Assembly: GCA_963626085.1 (NCBI GenBank) | Contig: CAVFVJ010000013.1 | Location: forward strand, 1 to 50,943 | Source of the DNA: Colivivens sp963626085 | GTDB taxonomy: Bacteria > Bacteroidota > Bacteroidia > Bacteroidales > Bacteroidaceae | Direction: 5' to 3' | DNA: 50,943 nucleotides | Shown: positions 16,045 through 26,040 of the stretch, piece by piece | How the letters are laid out: every line of letters begins with the position of its first letter | How positions within the stretch are numbered: the first letter of the stretch is position 1 | The notes under the pieces: model-generated | Database searches by the model: none | The model's input: only the letters and a program-made list of their open reading frames with translations | Told to the model about the DNA's origin: nothing | Made by a program: the position numbers and the translations under genes

Positions 16045-17832
16045 ATGAAAAGGAACCAACTCTATACAATCACGTTTGCGGCAGCCTCTTTGGGCTTGCT
16101 TGCCAGTTGCACTGCCGGACGGAAGTCCGACCAGGCAGTGACTGTCAGTCCGTCGCCTACAGTGCTAACTCCCGACAGTAGCGGACAGATGCATATGGAC
16201 GTGCTCTTCCGTGTACCAGCCCATTACATGTCCCAGCGCAGCCGTCTGGTTATTCTGCCGCAACTGGTGGTGGGCGACAGCGTGAAAGATGAGTTCCAGC
16301 CTCTCGTGATTGACGCACCTATATATAATAAGAAGAAACTGCGGTGGGAAGTGCTAGATGACTATGCAGATCCCTATGCTGGACGCACCGTGTCCTTGGA
16401 CCGTACATCTCATGCTTTTGAACTGCCCTACAGCCAGACCGTGCAGTTGCCGGAGGGTACTGACAACGCCCGTGTTGTGGGCGTGGTGACTACCGACGGT
16501 TGCGGTGAGTGTTCCAGCATCGACACTATAGACATTGCGTCGGTCAGTGACGTGGCTTCACTCATCGATGTAAGGAAGTCGCTCAACCTTGTATGGATAG
16601 AGCCTGAGTTCGTGGTTCGCCCCAAGGTGATGGTGGGTAAGGGCGTGGCAAACCTGCAGTTCGTCATCAACAAGCACGACATCAATCTCTCCATGGGCAA
16701 CAACCGTAAGGAACTGGAGGACATGGTACGGACTCTCTCCCCGGTGCTGGGCGACACGCTTGCCACCCTCACCTCACTCGACATCTACGGAATGGCTTCA
16801 GCCGATGGTTCACTGGCGTTCAATACGCCACTTGCGCGCCGCCGTGCCGAGGCTGCGAAGGCATGGCTGGTGAACCGTCTGGGCATCCGTCCGTCGGTGC
16901 AACGCATGATTTCCGTCGGTTCGCGTCCTGAGGGGTGGCAACCGGTGCTCGATGCGATGACTGCCGACGGCAATCCCGACTCGGTGGCTGTGAAGGCGAT
17001 ACTTGAGAAATACGCTGACAGCAACGACGACGTGCAGGAGCGTTACATCCGACGTCTGCCTTGCTGGAAGGACATACGTGAGAAATACCTGCAGAAAGAC
17101 CGTAAGGTGGAGTATGTGTACAGTTACACCATCCGTAGCTTCACCACCGACACTGAACTGCTGGAGATGTACGGCAAGCGTCCCGATGCGTTCAACGAGG
17201 ATGAGTTGCTGCGTGTGGCTGCCCTGACAGAGAGTCATGAGGGGAAGAAGGAGGTGTACACCACGATAATGACTTACTTTCCGCAGTCGCAGATTGCGGC
17301 AAACAACCTTGCCGTGCTTTGGTTGAGAGAGGGGGATGAGGTGAAGGCTCGTGAGGTGCTCGGCACACTCAAGGAGTATTCACCTGAGACTCTCAACACA
17401 CTGGCGGCAAGTTATGTATATGCTGGCGACTATGAGCGTGCAGTGGAACTGTTGCAGGACATCGACCTGCCTGAGGGCCGTTATAACCTCGGACTACTGA
17501 GGGCGAAGCAGCGCAGGCTGCATGAGGCATACGAGTTGTTGAGACCGTTCGCTGACGTGAACAGTGCCATTGTTGCCTTGAGTGTGAACCGCAACGACGA
17601 GGCAAAGGGGATGCTCGACAAACTGACGGACAACAGTCCGGTGACTGAATATGTCCGTGCGCTCACCGCTGCCCGATTCGATGATAAGACTGTTTTCTAT
17701 GACCATCTCGCTCCAGCTTGTGCGGACGAGAGAATGCGCCGTCGTGCTGTCTCCGAACCCGATTTCTCCCGTTACAGGGGTGAGGAGCAGTTCAGACGGT
17801 TGGTCGACACAAATAAAGAGGACGAGCGATGA
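16045..17832 (+). CDS. DUF3868-type lipoprotein with OmpA-like and TPR regions, fimbria operon gene 2
   Basis: A 595-residue lipoprotein (lipobox LASC, Cys22). The N-terminal half (about 40-210) is beta-rich and resembles DUF3868 proteins of fimbria loci. An OmpA-like peptidoglycan-binding segment follows around 240-285 (IYGMASADGSLAFNTPLARR). The C-terminal 200 residues form degenerate TPR helices (NNLAVLWLREGDEVKAREVL, YVYAGDYERAVELLQ). The layout suggests a periplasmic cell-wall-linked scaffold for fimbria assembly or anchoring; that role is inference. It overlaps the next gene by four bases. Confidence 0.78.
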   Translation: MKRNQLYTITFAAASLGLLASCTAGRKSDQAVTVSPSPTVLTPDSSGQMHMDVLFRVPAHYMSQRSRLVILPQLVVGDSVKDEFQPLVIDAPIYNKKKLRWEVLDDYADPYAGRTVSLDRTSHAFELPYSQTVQLPEGTDNARVVGVVTTDGCGECSSIDTIDIASVSDVASLIDVRKSLNLVWIEPEFVVRPKVMVGKGVANLQFVINKHDINLSMGNNRKELEDMVRTLSPVLGDTLATLTSLDIYGMASADGSLAFNTPLARRRAEAAKAWLVNRLGIRPSVQRMISVGSRPEGWQPVLDAMTADGNPDSVAVKAILEKYADSNDDVQERYIRRLPCWKDIREKYLQKDRKVEYVYSYTIRSFTTDTELLEMYGKRPDAFNEDELLRVAALTESHEGKKEVYTTIMTYFPQSQIAANNLAVLWLREGDEVKAREVLGTLKEYSPETLNTLAASYVYAGDYERAVELLQDIDLPEGRYNLGLLRAKQRRLHEAYELLRPFADVNSAIVALSVNRNDEAKGMLDKLTDNSPVTEYVRALTAARFDDKTVFYDHLAPACADERMRRRAVSEPDFSRYRGEEQFRRLVDTNKEDER

Positions 17833-18704
17833 GGAAGGTGCTTGTTTTCATATGTGTTGTACTGGCACTCGAATCCTGTCTGCGCGACGAGATACCGCAG
17901 TGTCCTACCCTCTCCATCGATGTTGCAGTGAAGGACAAGAACTACTTCAACGTGCGTAAGGTGGAGTTGGAGGAGGCACGGAGCGAGAACCTGCCGTTCC
18001 GAGAGTATGTGCCTACCATCTATTACCAGTTGCGCCGCCTGGACAGTGGCGAACTGGTGATGCAGCACGCACTTTCGGAGGTGACGGACGACGGGGAGAC
18101 GTTCCCCATCCGTTACTGCACGAAACTGCAGCACGGTACGTACGTGCTCACCGTATGGGGCGGAATGAAGGACATGGAGGCACTGGACGACAGCCGTACG
18201 GTGGCAGACCTGCACCCTGAAGGCACGGAGGGCGAGGACGTGTACATGACTTGCGACACACTGGTGTACGATGCGTACAACTACAACTATACGGTGGAGA
18301 TGGAACGCACGAAAGGCAAACTGATAATACAGGCAGTGGACCTGCCGAGCGACATAGCGTGGTCGGACAAGACCGGCACGCAATTGTACCGCACCGTGGA
18401 CAGGGCATTCCACTATTCGGGTGAGACGGGCGTCAAGACCGAGAGCGAGTGGACTCCAGCCAAGGAGGTGGTGACGAAGACCCTGCTGAGTCCGTCGCTG
18501 CACAAAAATGGGACGACTCTGAAGGTGAACTTCTATGATGCACCCGAGAGGATACGCCCGGTGGCTGTGCCCGATGACGTGAAGGTCACGATGAAGCGCA
18601 ACGAACTGACGGTGCTCAGGTACGTGTACGAGGACGGACGGTTCTCCATCTATATGCTGGTGAACGACGACTGGGAGAAGGTACACGGCATGGTGATTGA
18701 CTGA
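17829..18704 (+). CDS. FimB/Mfa2-family fimbria anchor lipoprotein
   Basis: A 291-residue lipoprotein (signal MRKVLVFICVVLALESC, Cys17) of the FimB/Mfa2 family. In Porphyromonas gingivalis these proteins tether the fimbria base to the outer membrane and limit length. The Cys-x-x-x-x-x-x-Cys start after the lipobox (CLRDEIPQC) and the DLHPEGTEGEDVYMTCDTLV region fit the family. The C-terminus, MLVNDDWEKVHGMVID, closely resembles that of the major subunit downstream. It precedes the major subunit gene, whereas in P. gingivalis mfa2 follows mfa1. Confidence 0.82.
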   Translation: MRKVLVFICVVLALESCLRDEIPQCPTLSIDVAVKDKNYFNVRKVELEEARSENLPFREYVPTIYYQLRRLDSGELVMQHALSEVTDDGETFPIRYCTKLQHGTYVLTVWGGMKDMEALDDSRTVADLHPEGTEGEDVYMTCDTLVYDAYNYNYTVEMERTKGKLIIQAVDLPSDIAWSDKTGTQLYRTVDRAFHYSGETGVKTESEWTPAKEVVTKTLLSPSLHKNGTTLKVNFYDAPERIRPVAVPDDVKVTMKRNELTVLRYVYEDGRFSIYMLVNDDWEKVHGMVID

Positions 18705-18759
18705 TAATCAAGAAAAAGAAGATACAAAAGATCGTTTAATTAAAGTTTTATTGTAACAA

Positions 18760-20295
18760 ATGGACAGAAAGTTTTTTGGGGGAATCTGCCTGCTGACAGC
18801 GGCAGTTGCCATTTCATCATGTAGCAGTGATGACGTAATCAACAACGAGGAGCATGTTGTCAGTGGAGCACAGACAATCTCACTGGCGGTTGCCAACACA
18901 GGCGACAACTTCGTTTCTACACGTGCGGCTCGTCCGCTCTACAGCTCTGCAGCTAAGCAGGACATCAACAAGGTGAAGGTGGTGATTTATAGGTTGGGGG
19001 ATACTCCAACTAATGTGACGGACGTCAGCAATATTAATGACTGGGATAGTTTATCTCATTACGGTGAAAAGACAATCGTTGCACAGAAGGTGTTCTCACC
19101 GTGGATGAACAGCGGTGTGAGCAGTGTGTACAACAACGCAACCTACGGCAACGGCCGCCAGGCATCATGGACTCTCGCTACAGCTGACCAGATCAAACAG
19201 GAGGGTGTGTACTTGGCGTATGCAGTGGGATATAATGACAATGAGTACGAAGCACTGAAAAGTAGTACTAGCAACGGCTTCGATGGTCTGACTAAGTCAG
19301 TAGGTGAGACCGAAACTAAGTTCACCTTCCCTTTGAGCGTGGCACAGACCACAAAAGGAGAAGGTGAAACTGTCGCTAAAGTCTATGAGATCTTCGCAGG
19401 TAGCGCACCGTTTATCGTGACTAAGAAGACAACTGGTGAAGGCGATAATCAAACCACATCTTACCAGTTCGACGTAGCTCTCACACTCCACCGTCAGGTA
19501 GCAGGTACTATCGGTTACTTCACCAACATACCGGTGAAGGGTAACGCTGACCATGCAACAGCAACTGGTACGAAACTGCGCCTGGTGGCTTCCAACAAGA
19601 GCGACAACGCTGTGTTCGCAGCTTTCAACAGAGCTTACATTGGTGGTGAGGGTGTTCCTGCTACAGAAACTACAAGTGTGAAGTACGTGGTGAACGGTTG
19701 GGATAATGAAACTAAGACCGCATCATATGACGCTAAGTTCTATGGCTCATCTGAAAACGACGCATACACTGTGTATGAGGTGACACTGAAGGACTGGTTT
19801 ACAGGTATGAGTGGTGAATCAAGCAAGATGGACACCAACGAAGACGGCATCCTGAACGGCAAAGACACCTTCACCAATCCGTACTCAAGCAAGGGTCTGG
19901 GTGTGAAGACCGGTTGCGTCCTTGGTAGCTCATTCCTGTTCCCGTTCGCTCTTGTAGCAGACAAGGCAACATTCCAACTCCAGATGTTGTCTGAGGATGG
20001 CACAATCATCCGTTACTGGAACATCCGTTTGCAGACTTCTACTACTGATTCTCAGATTGGCAAGAAGGCTACATTGGTATCATCTGCTGGCGTTACTTCC
20101 GAGAACGGTACTGAGGAGAACGTGGTCAACTACAGTATCCTCCGCAACCACCTCTACAACATCGGAACACGTAATGGTGGCGACGGTGGTACTGATAGCA
20201 CCGATGATGACAAGGCTCAGGATCTGAACAACGAGACTCTGATCCTTCGTGTGAACGACAACTGGGAGATGATTCACCAGATGGATATTGACTAA
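18760..20295 (+). CDS. Mfa1-family major fimbrillin
   Basis: Major shaft subunit of a type V fimbria, 511 residues, made as a lipoprotein precursor (ISSC, Cys21). Type V fimbrillins are lipidated, moved to the surface, trimmed by a protease after a basic residue near the N-terminus and polymerised by strand exchange. Arg55 or Arg58 in FVSTRAARP is a candidate trimming site. The C-terminus reads LRVNDNWEMIHQMDID, as in the anchor protein. A 55-base gap before it and a hairpin after it (20321-20342) set this gene apart within the operon, in keeping with a subunit needed in excess. Confidence 0.87.
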   Translation: MDRKFFGGICLLTAAVAISSCSSDDVINNEEHVVSGAQTISLAVANTGDNFVSTRAARPLYSSAAKQDINKVKVVIYRLGDTPTNVTDVSNINDWDSLSHYGEKTIVAQKVFSPWMNSGVSSVYNNATYGNGRQASWTLATADQIKQEGVYLAYAVGYNDNEYEALKSSTSNGFDGLTKSVGETETKFTFPLSVAQTTKGEGETVAKVYEIFAGSAPFIVTKKTTGEGDNQTTSYQFDVALTLHRQVAGTIGYFTNIPVKGNADHATATGTKLRLVASNKSDNAVFAAFNRAYIGGEGVPATETTSVKYVVNGWDNETKTASYDAKFYGSSENDAYTVYEVTLKDWFTGMSGESSKMDTNEDGILNGKDTFTNPYSSKGLGVKTGCVLGSSFLFPFALVADKATFQLQMLSEDGTIIRYWNIRLQTSTTDSQIGKKATLVSSAGVTSENGTEENVVNYSILRNHLYNIGTRNGGDGGTDSTDDDKAQDLNNETLILRVNDNWEMIHQMDID

Positions 20296-20320
20296 CAAAA
20301 AAGTGTATCATGAATGCTTT

Positions 20321-20359
20321 GGGGATGTCGCACGATGTCCCCGAAGCAATATTTTCGGG
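20321..20359 (+). terminator. Intra-operon hairpin after the major fimbrillin gene
   Basis: GGGGATGTCG (20321-20330) pairs fully with CGATGTCCCC (20333-20342), two G-U pairs included. An overlapping alternative stem, CCCGAA (20340-20345) with TTCGGG (20354-20359), could replace it. There is no U-tract, so it is more likely a partial terminator or RNA-stabilising structure that raises fimbrillin over the downstream tip genes. Confidence 0.45.
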
Positions 20360-20382
20360 ATGATGTCCCAAACGGATAAGCA

Positions 20383-22731
20383 GTGAAGAGAATACAGATT
20401 GTGGCGTTGTGCCTCTTGGTACTTGTGGGTGTCTGTGCCGGTTGTGCGGATGATGATGCAGACTATGACTCTGGGCGTGACTACGCCAAGGGAAGCATCG
20501 TCTTGCGGATTGGTACGGGTACGAAGACAAGGACGGAGTTGCGTGGTTCCTACAACCTCCATCATGTGCGGCAGGTCTACGCCATCCTCTATGAGGGTAC
20601 GGGTGACGGTGCTACGTACATGTTCCACCAGGACTTGAACTGGTCGCCTGTGGACTCTACGGACTATGACACGGGTGTGGTGCAGGTGAAGGTGCTGGAG
20701 CTGGGCGTTCCTCCGACCGTCAAGTCGGGCACGGAGTACACGCTGCTGTGTGTTGGACTGGACGACCAGTCGGGCGCGACCTACGGACTGACGTTGGACG
20801 ACAATGAAATTGTTCCCGACTTCCTTGCTGAGGGCAAGACACTGGCGGACGCTAAGGCGATACTGGCGGACGGTAAGTTTGCTACCAGTGCTGAACTGTT
20901 TGCCGGATGGGCGAGCTTCACTTACTCCCGTGAGGACGAGAACTCGGTGGAACTGGAACTGACACGTCGTGTGTCGGGCGCATATGCTTACGTGAAGGAC
21001 ATCCCTTGTACAATAAACGGAACGGATGTCAAGGCCATCCAACTGGTGCTCGGAAACCAACCTACTTCTCAGATTGGACTGGCGAGGAAGGAACGGAGTG
21101 CCGATAACTTGTTGCCTGAAGATTTTGGCAGTGGTACTGTCACTGACGCTTCTGCAAAGATTCTATACAAACTGTCGTTGACTGACGACATCGTGGAAGC
21201 CAACACCACTACTAACCTTTATAATATCAAAAACGAATATACAGAGGCTCTCGGACTGACGGAGCAGACCTTGTTTCTCGGTGCTTACCTCCTGCCGATG
21301 GCGGCAGGGACGAACGGTACGCTGGCAATAGAACTGCTGGACGAGTCGGGCAACCTGCTGAAGAGTTTCCCTGCACTGTGGAACAACGTGCCCACAGCTG
21401 CCGGAGACAAAGAGAAATACTCGGTCTATCCGAACTACGTGTACCACGTGGGTACTCGCTCGGAGGACACCGACCGCCCGGCAAGTCTTGCTGGCGAGCG
21501 TATTGAACTGGTGGTGCAGCCCTGGACGGAACTGACCATAGAGACGGACTTTCCCAAGGTGCCGCTGGAAGCCACCATCGACTACGACAAGAATCCATCG
21601 TCGTACATCTACGACTGTATCAACACAACAGACAAAATCACCATAATGCCGTCACTGCTGCGAAAGAGCTGGAAACTCACGCTTGTGGCAGAGGACAAGG
21701 ACGGAAACGTAGACAATACCAGTAGCAGTACTTCCTTCAACTGGATCTACTTCGTGAAATCGGACGGTAAACACACGCAGAACCTGTCCTCGTCGGACTT
21801 CCCTGACGGCAACAGTTCGGCTGTGGACATTACCATATTTATCTACGACTATCTGAATCCGCACTACAGCAAAGACGGCAACAAGAAATTCAAGTACGAC
21901 TCAGGGTACGACCCATCGAATGCAAGTGACTGGAATAATATAAATAGCGACTGGCGACGTGCACGTATTGTAATCCAAACGGAAGGAAGCAGTTCGTCCT
22001 CGCACATCTCCATCCGTCAGTACAATGCCATTACGGTAATCGGGAACTATAATGATGATAGTGGGAAACCACGTTTCTCGTGTGGCTTCAGCCGATACGA
22101 CTATGGTGTGAAAAGAACAACAAGTGGTGGCATTGACTCATCCGACCCAACCAACAACCAAGGTTATCTGGCCAATTGGGGACTTTTGAAAAAAGACTTT
22201 GGTGATATATATCACAGCAGCTTGGATGATAGAACTGATTATGACGGATACTATGCGCACGAAAATGTAAAAAGCAGTATTACAGGCAGTAGCAGCGACT
22301 GGGGAACGGATGATATCTCTACGCAACCTGTCATTCGCTATTCATGGACTAAATCCTGGGTTTATGATGGGAAAAATCCATCGGAGACGGTAGTCTACTG
22401 GTACTTGCCTGCACGTGATGAGTTGTATCAGTTCTTCAACAAGACAGTCATACACCAGCCTGCGATTGAAACTAACATAAAGGTAGGAGGACTGTATTGG
22501 AGTTCTACAGCTAAGTTCAACAGTGCTACTGATAAAGATAAAAACAGGTTGTCTTACTGCCAGAAACTAACCAAAGAGAGAACAAATGGGGTGGATGGGA
22601 CTCTGTGGCTTAACAACAAAGTATCCGAAAGTAAAATTATTAGAAACCGGGAGTTCCGTAACCAACTCGGTTATTCGCGCCTCGCACATCATTTCTCTGA
22701 CTATGATTATTCATCGAAAGAATTCAAATGA
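20383..22731 (+). CDS. Large fimbria-associated lipoprotein, probable tip or accessory subunit
   Basis: A 782-residue lipoprotein (VCAGC, Cys21) starting at GTG; no ATG fits. The first 370 residues look fimbrillin-like (a TRTELRGSYNL stretch, YAILYEG, then a region ending VYPNYVYHVGTR, a pattern common near the ends of fimbrillin domains). The rest is a separate Ser/Asn/Asp-rich region, with YWYLPARDELYQFF and GGLYWSS near the end. The latter resembles C-terminal domains seen in tip proteins and DUF4906 proteins. Length and position suggest a tip adhesin. It overlaps the next gene by four bases. Confidence 0.62.
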   Translation: MKRIQIVALCLLVLVGVCAGCADDDADYDSGRDYAKGSIVLRIGTGTKTRTELRGSYNLHHVRQVYAILYEGTGDGATYMFHQDLNWSPVDSTDYDTGVVQVKVLELGVPPTVKSGTEYTLLCVGLDDQSGATYGLTLDDNEIVPDFLAEGKTLADAKAILADGKFATSAELFAGWASFTYSREDENSVELELTRRVSGAYAYVKDIPCTINGTDVKAIQLVLGNQPTSQIGLARKERSADNLLPEDFGSGTVTDASAKILYKLSLTDDIVEANTTTNLYNIKNEYTEALGLTEQTLFLGAYLLPMAAGTNGTLAIELLDESGNLLKSFPALWNNVPTAAGDKEKYSVYPNYVYHVGTRSEDTDRPASLAGERIELVVQPWTELTIETDFPKVPLEATIDYDKNPSSYIYDCINTTDKITIMPSLLRKSWKLTLVAEDKDGNVDNTSSSTSFNWIYFVKSDGKHTQNLSSSDFPDGNSSAVDITIFIYDYLNPHYSKDGNKKFKYDSGYDPSNASDWNNINSDWRRARIVIQTEGSSSSSHISIRQYNAITVIGNYNDDSGKPRFSCGFSRYDYGVKRTTSGGIDSSDPTNNQGYLANWGLLKKDFGDIYHSSLDDRTDYDGYYAHENVKSSITGSSSDWGTDDISTQPVIRYSWTKSWVYDGKNPSETVVYWYLPARDELYQFFNKTVIHQPAIETNIKVGGLYWSSTAKFNSATDKDKNRLSYCQKLTKERTNGVDGTLWLNNKVSESKIIRNREFRNQLGYSRLAHHFSDYDYSSKEFK

Positions 22732-24971
22732 ACCGCATATCAATAAATATAGCATACTTGTCTGTTCTGTGGCTCTCGCTCTTCGCCTTGCCGGCGTGCA
22801 GCGACGATGAGGCAGTGGATGGTGACGGCACTGACGGCAAGGTCTCTGTAGAGTTGTCCGCTCCTTCGTTGTCGGTGGTCAACACCCGGGCTGGCACTGA
22901 CTCGGAGGCGATAGAGAACGTGGCGGTGTTCGTGTTCAAGGCGGACGGCAGCAAGCGTCTGGGCTTTACGCAGACTTCGTCGGAGAACATCCGCTACATC
23001 GATGTGTATCTCAGTAGTGAGGATGAGTCGGTGTATGTGGTGTGCAACTACCCCGACCCGGATGCACTGGTGGCTGAGGTCTCTACACTGGACGGGCTGA
23101 AGGCACGTTCCCTCACCGTATCCGCAGCCGACGGTGCGTACCCGGGTTATTACATTATGACGGGACACACTACGGTAGAGGCTATTAATGAGGCTATAAA
23201 CAAGAACGAGACTGCTAAGATTCCTCTCTACCGTATCGCTGCCCACCTGAATTTCACAATCAAGGTGAGTACCAGTGGGGATGACGGTGACGGGGGCGAC
23301 TTTAAGATGACGGATGTCTATATCTGTAATGTGCCTAAGGGGAGTTACTTGCTCAGGAACGCGGAGGACGAGAATGGGACTGCCATCAGTGAGACTGGTA
23401 GTACGGCGGACTATATCTATAATGCGGATGCAACTCAGATGCGCAACAATTATTTCGGGTCGTACAAGCTCTCGACTCAGGAGGAGAGCGGTACTGTGAC
23501 TGCTGAGTTCGACATGTTCGAGAACCGACGGGGTAGTATCAGTGATGTGGCTGCCAGTTGGCCAGAGCTTAACGGACTGGAGGCGCACGAGAAGTACACG
23601 TACTACAAGCAGCTCTATAAGCGTAACCGTGCGATTGATTATCCGTCCTATGTCAACCAGATTACCATCAGTAAGGATGTGTCCAACGAGACTCTCGAAA
23701 CGGATGCGGCAACAGCTGACAAGGTGAAGGCAGGACGGTTCTATAACGCCACTTACCTGCGTATCGACGGTGTCTATCAGCTGACGAACGGTGCTACTTA
23801 CAAGACTTCGTATTATGTCTACTTGGGTGAGGACAACTACAAGGACTTCAATATTCGGCGTAACTACTGGTACAACCACGTGATTACCATCAAGGCACAG
23901 GACGACTACGACCATCGTGTGACGGGCGAACTGTTGGGTGGACTGACGGTCTACGCCACGCTGGATGAGCTGGATGCGCACTGCAATTCGGTGAAGGCTC
24001 TGATGTACGCTCCCGAGGACTGGACGGTGTCGGTGAAAGACCCGGACAAGACTCCGTGGCTGGAGGTGTCGCACTCGTCTGTCTACAAGCCACGGCTGCT
24101 CGGACAAATCCACACTGGTGATGAGGCTGCTTTCTCCATATCGGGAACGCGCGGACTGAGTTACTTCTACGTGCATACGGACGACTACATCCCGGACATC
24201 GACTCCCCGGAGCAGAATGCAAGTGTGCGAGTTCGCACTGGAACGATAGTGTGCCAGTGCAAGGGGGTAACGCAGGAACTGACGGTGACACAACTGCCGG
24301 CGCAGATAGTGGTGCTCAGTAAGAATTACGATGCTCTCACCTTTGGGGCTGTGCGCGACACGTTCTTCATCGAGCGTAAGCTGGAGCAGAAGTACATCCC
24401 GTGGGGGTACTACCACTACTGGAGTTTCGTGACGGACCTCATGATTTCTACTGGTACGTGGGACGGTCTGTCGAACACGCGCAAGCTCTATGACGTGGGT
24501 CTCAACGGACAGAAGAAGAAAAACGGTGACCAACTCATTGACCCTGCCTATACTGACGGTGTCCTGCCTTATGACCATGCCATCGGTTACATAGTGCAGA
24601 AGAACCGTGACCGTAACGGAAACGGTAAGATTGACTATAACGAGATTATGTGGTACTGGCCGGCAACGAAGGAACTGAAACAGATCTACGAGACGAAGGC
24701 TTACCTGAGTTTCGAGGGCAGTGAGGAACAGTTCCATGCCTCCACCCCTTCGTCTGCCGACCCTGCCGGGGTCACTCCGGGTTTCTCGTACAGTGTCAGG
24801 ATGAACGACGGCAAGACGCGTATAGTACAGCGTGACCGTAGGTTCAATGTCATTGCCTGTCGGCGCAAGGGTGCGTGGAGAGGTCCGGACAATGCGAACG
24901 CGAGCGGTAACGTGACGAAGGACGAGGACTGGGACGAGGGCGACGAGGTGATCATACCGCAGGCAAAGTGA
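22728..24971 (+). CDS. DUF4906-type fimbria-associated lipoprotein with calcium-loop motif
   Basis: A 747-residue lipoprotein (LPAC, Cys24). The N-terminal third is fimbrillin-like (NVAVFVFKADGSKRLGF, VYVVCNYPD, IPLYRIAAHLNFTI). A middle domain with TVTQLPAQIVV resembles a BACON-type Ig fold. The C-terminal region carries KNRDRNGNGKIDYNEIMWYW near residues 624-643, typical of DUF4906 proteins. Inside it DRNGNGKIDYNE has the spacing of an EF-hand calcium loop. Likely a minor or tip subunit exposed on the fimbria. Ends with an acidic tail. Its stop overlaps the next start (TGATG). Confidence 0.72.
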   Translation: MNRISINIAYLSVLWLSLFALPACSDDEAVDGDGTDGKVSVELSAPSLSVVNTRAGTDSEAIENVAVFVFKADGSKRLGFTQTSSENIRYIDVYLSSEDESVYVVCNYPDPDALVAEVSTLDGLKARSLTVSAADGAYPGYYIMTGHTTVEAINEAINKNETAKIPLYRIAAHLNFTIKVSTSGDDGDGGDFKMTDVYICNVPKGSYLLRNAEDENGTAISETGSTADYIYNADATQMRNNYFGSYKLSTQEESGTVTAEFDMFENRRGSISDVAASWPELNGLEAHEKYTYYKQLYKRNRAIDYPSYVNQITISKDVSNETLETDAATADKVKAGRFYNATYLRIDGVYQLTNGATYKTSYYVYLGEDNYKDFNIRRNYWYNHVITIKAQDDYDHRVTGELLGGLTVYATLDELDAHCNSVKALMYAPEDWTVSVKDPDKTPWLEVSHSSVYKPRLLGQIHTGDEAAFSISGTRGLSYFYVHTDDYIPDIDSPEQNASVRVRTGTIVCQCKGVTQELTVTQLPAQIVVLSKNYDALTFGAVRDTFFIERKLEQKYIPWGYYHYWSFVTDLMISTGTWDGLSNTRKLYDVGLNGQKKKNGDQLIDPAYTDGVLPYDHAIGYIVQKNRDRNGNGKIDYNEIMWYWPATKELKQIYETKAYLSFEGSEEQFHASTPSSADPAGVTPGFSYSVRMNDGKTRIVQRDRRFNVIACRRKGAWRGPDNANASGNVTKDEDWDEGDEVIIPQAK

Positions 24972-26026
24972 TGGGACAAACGGTGATGAATATGGTTAGT
25001 AATATGAGATACAGATGGGCAGGGGGACTGCTCCTGCTGGCAGCCTTGTTGGCTGGGTGCTCGGCTGACGAGGAAACGGAGGTGAAGGACGCGGCTGGGT
25101 GCTCGTTCGAGGTGCGCACACGTGGAACGACTTCCTCCAGCCCGGACAGTGAGAAACAGTACACGCGACTTTATGTGGTGGAACGGCTGCAGGAGCATGA
25201 GGCAGACGAACTGCACTGTGCTGCCGACAGGCGTTACACTCTGACTGGTGGCACGTATGCGCTTACTGACCTTTACGGACAGTGGTATAAGTTTGCGTTC
25301 GTGTGTGTGCCGCGGTGGGACGGTGGAGGTGGTGAGAATCTGCTGACGGAGGAGACCCCGGTGGACAAGACGTGCGACTACAATAAATTGTTGATTGACT
25401 TCACTCCTGTGCTTACGTACCAGAAAGAGACGGCGAATATAGCGCAGACGGCTGATTTGAATGTATACCGTCAGGTGATTGACCGATGGATTGATCCAGA
25501 CTCAACGAACACTGAGGATGTGGAGATGACAAGGGTTACGGGTGAACTGCAGATTGACATGGGTATCCCGGCTGACCAGTTTGAGAAGAACGTGAAGACC
25601 ATCACGCTCACTCTGAACACTCCTGCGGTGAAGGTGTACGTGCACGATGGGGCGAACGATGAGGTGACGACGGTCAGTGGCTCTCAGGATATGGTGTACA
25701 CGCTCGACTTCTCGAAACTGAGTGACGAGGCGTATAAGACTGCGATGGCGACACGACAGGTATTCCGTCTCTGTCTGCTTCCTGAGGTACTGAACGGCAA
25801 CATAGCTGTGACGTTCAAGAACTCGAATATGTCGGTCACCTTACCTCTTGGTGAGGATACGGATGATGGCGAGACTCTGGTGGAGGTGCGCAAGAACAGG
25901 GTGACCACGGTGCTCTACAACGGTATGCAGAAGGATGAGTTCGAGGTGCGTTATGCTGGGTTCGACACTGGCACGGATGACGCAGCTGTGGATGTGGACG
26001 ATGATGAGTGGGACGGATGGGAGTGA
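24971..26026 (+). CDS. Fimbria operon lipoprotein, FimB/Mfa2-like or minor fimbrillin
   Basis: A 351-residue lipoprotein (LAGC, Cys30). It carries an early Arg-rich stretch after the anchor (FEVRTRGTTSSS) and two beta-rich domains: about 45-170 with YTLTGGTYALTDLYGQWYKF, and 180-310 with RVTGELQIDM. It ends in a very acidic tail, DDDEWDGWE. The plan is that of FimB/Mfa2-like or Mfa-like minor subunits, but I cannot fix the class. ATG at 24971 overlaps the previous stop by one base; an in-frame GTG at 24968 is less likely. Confidence 0.62.
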   Translation: MGQTVMNMVSNMRYRWAGGLLLLAALLAGCSADEETEVKDAAGCSFEVRTRGTTSSSPDSEKQYTRLYVVERLQEHEADELHCAADRRYTLTGGTYALTDLYGQWYKFAFVCVPRWDGGGGENLLTEETPVDKTCDYNKLLIDFTPVLTYQKETANIAQTADLNVYRQVIDRWIDPDSTNTEDVEMTRVTGELQIDMGIPADQFEKNVKTITLTLNTPAVKVYVHDGANDEVTTVSGSQDMVYTLDFSKLSDEAYKTAMATRQVFRLCLLPEVLNGNIAVTFKNSNMSVTLPLGEDTDDGETLVEVRKNRVTTVLYNGMQKDEFEVRYAGFDTGTDDAAVDVDDDEWDGWE

Positions 26027-26040
26027 CTGATGGTGTCAAG

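Noticed and set aside
17772..18686. 304-codon open frame on the minus strand
   Set aside because: Antisense to the Mfa2-type anchor gene; His/Arg-rich shadow composition.
20310..20363. 17-codon ORF between the fimbrillin and the next gene
   Set aside because: Overlaps the hairpin structure and has no amino-acid bias like the pheA leader; probably chance.
22740..24737. 665-codon open frame on the minus strand
   Set aside because: Lies fully antisense to the DUF4906 lipoprotein gene, has no domain or signal features, and reflects codon bias of the real gene.
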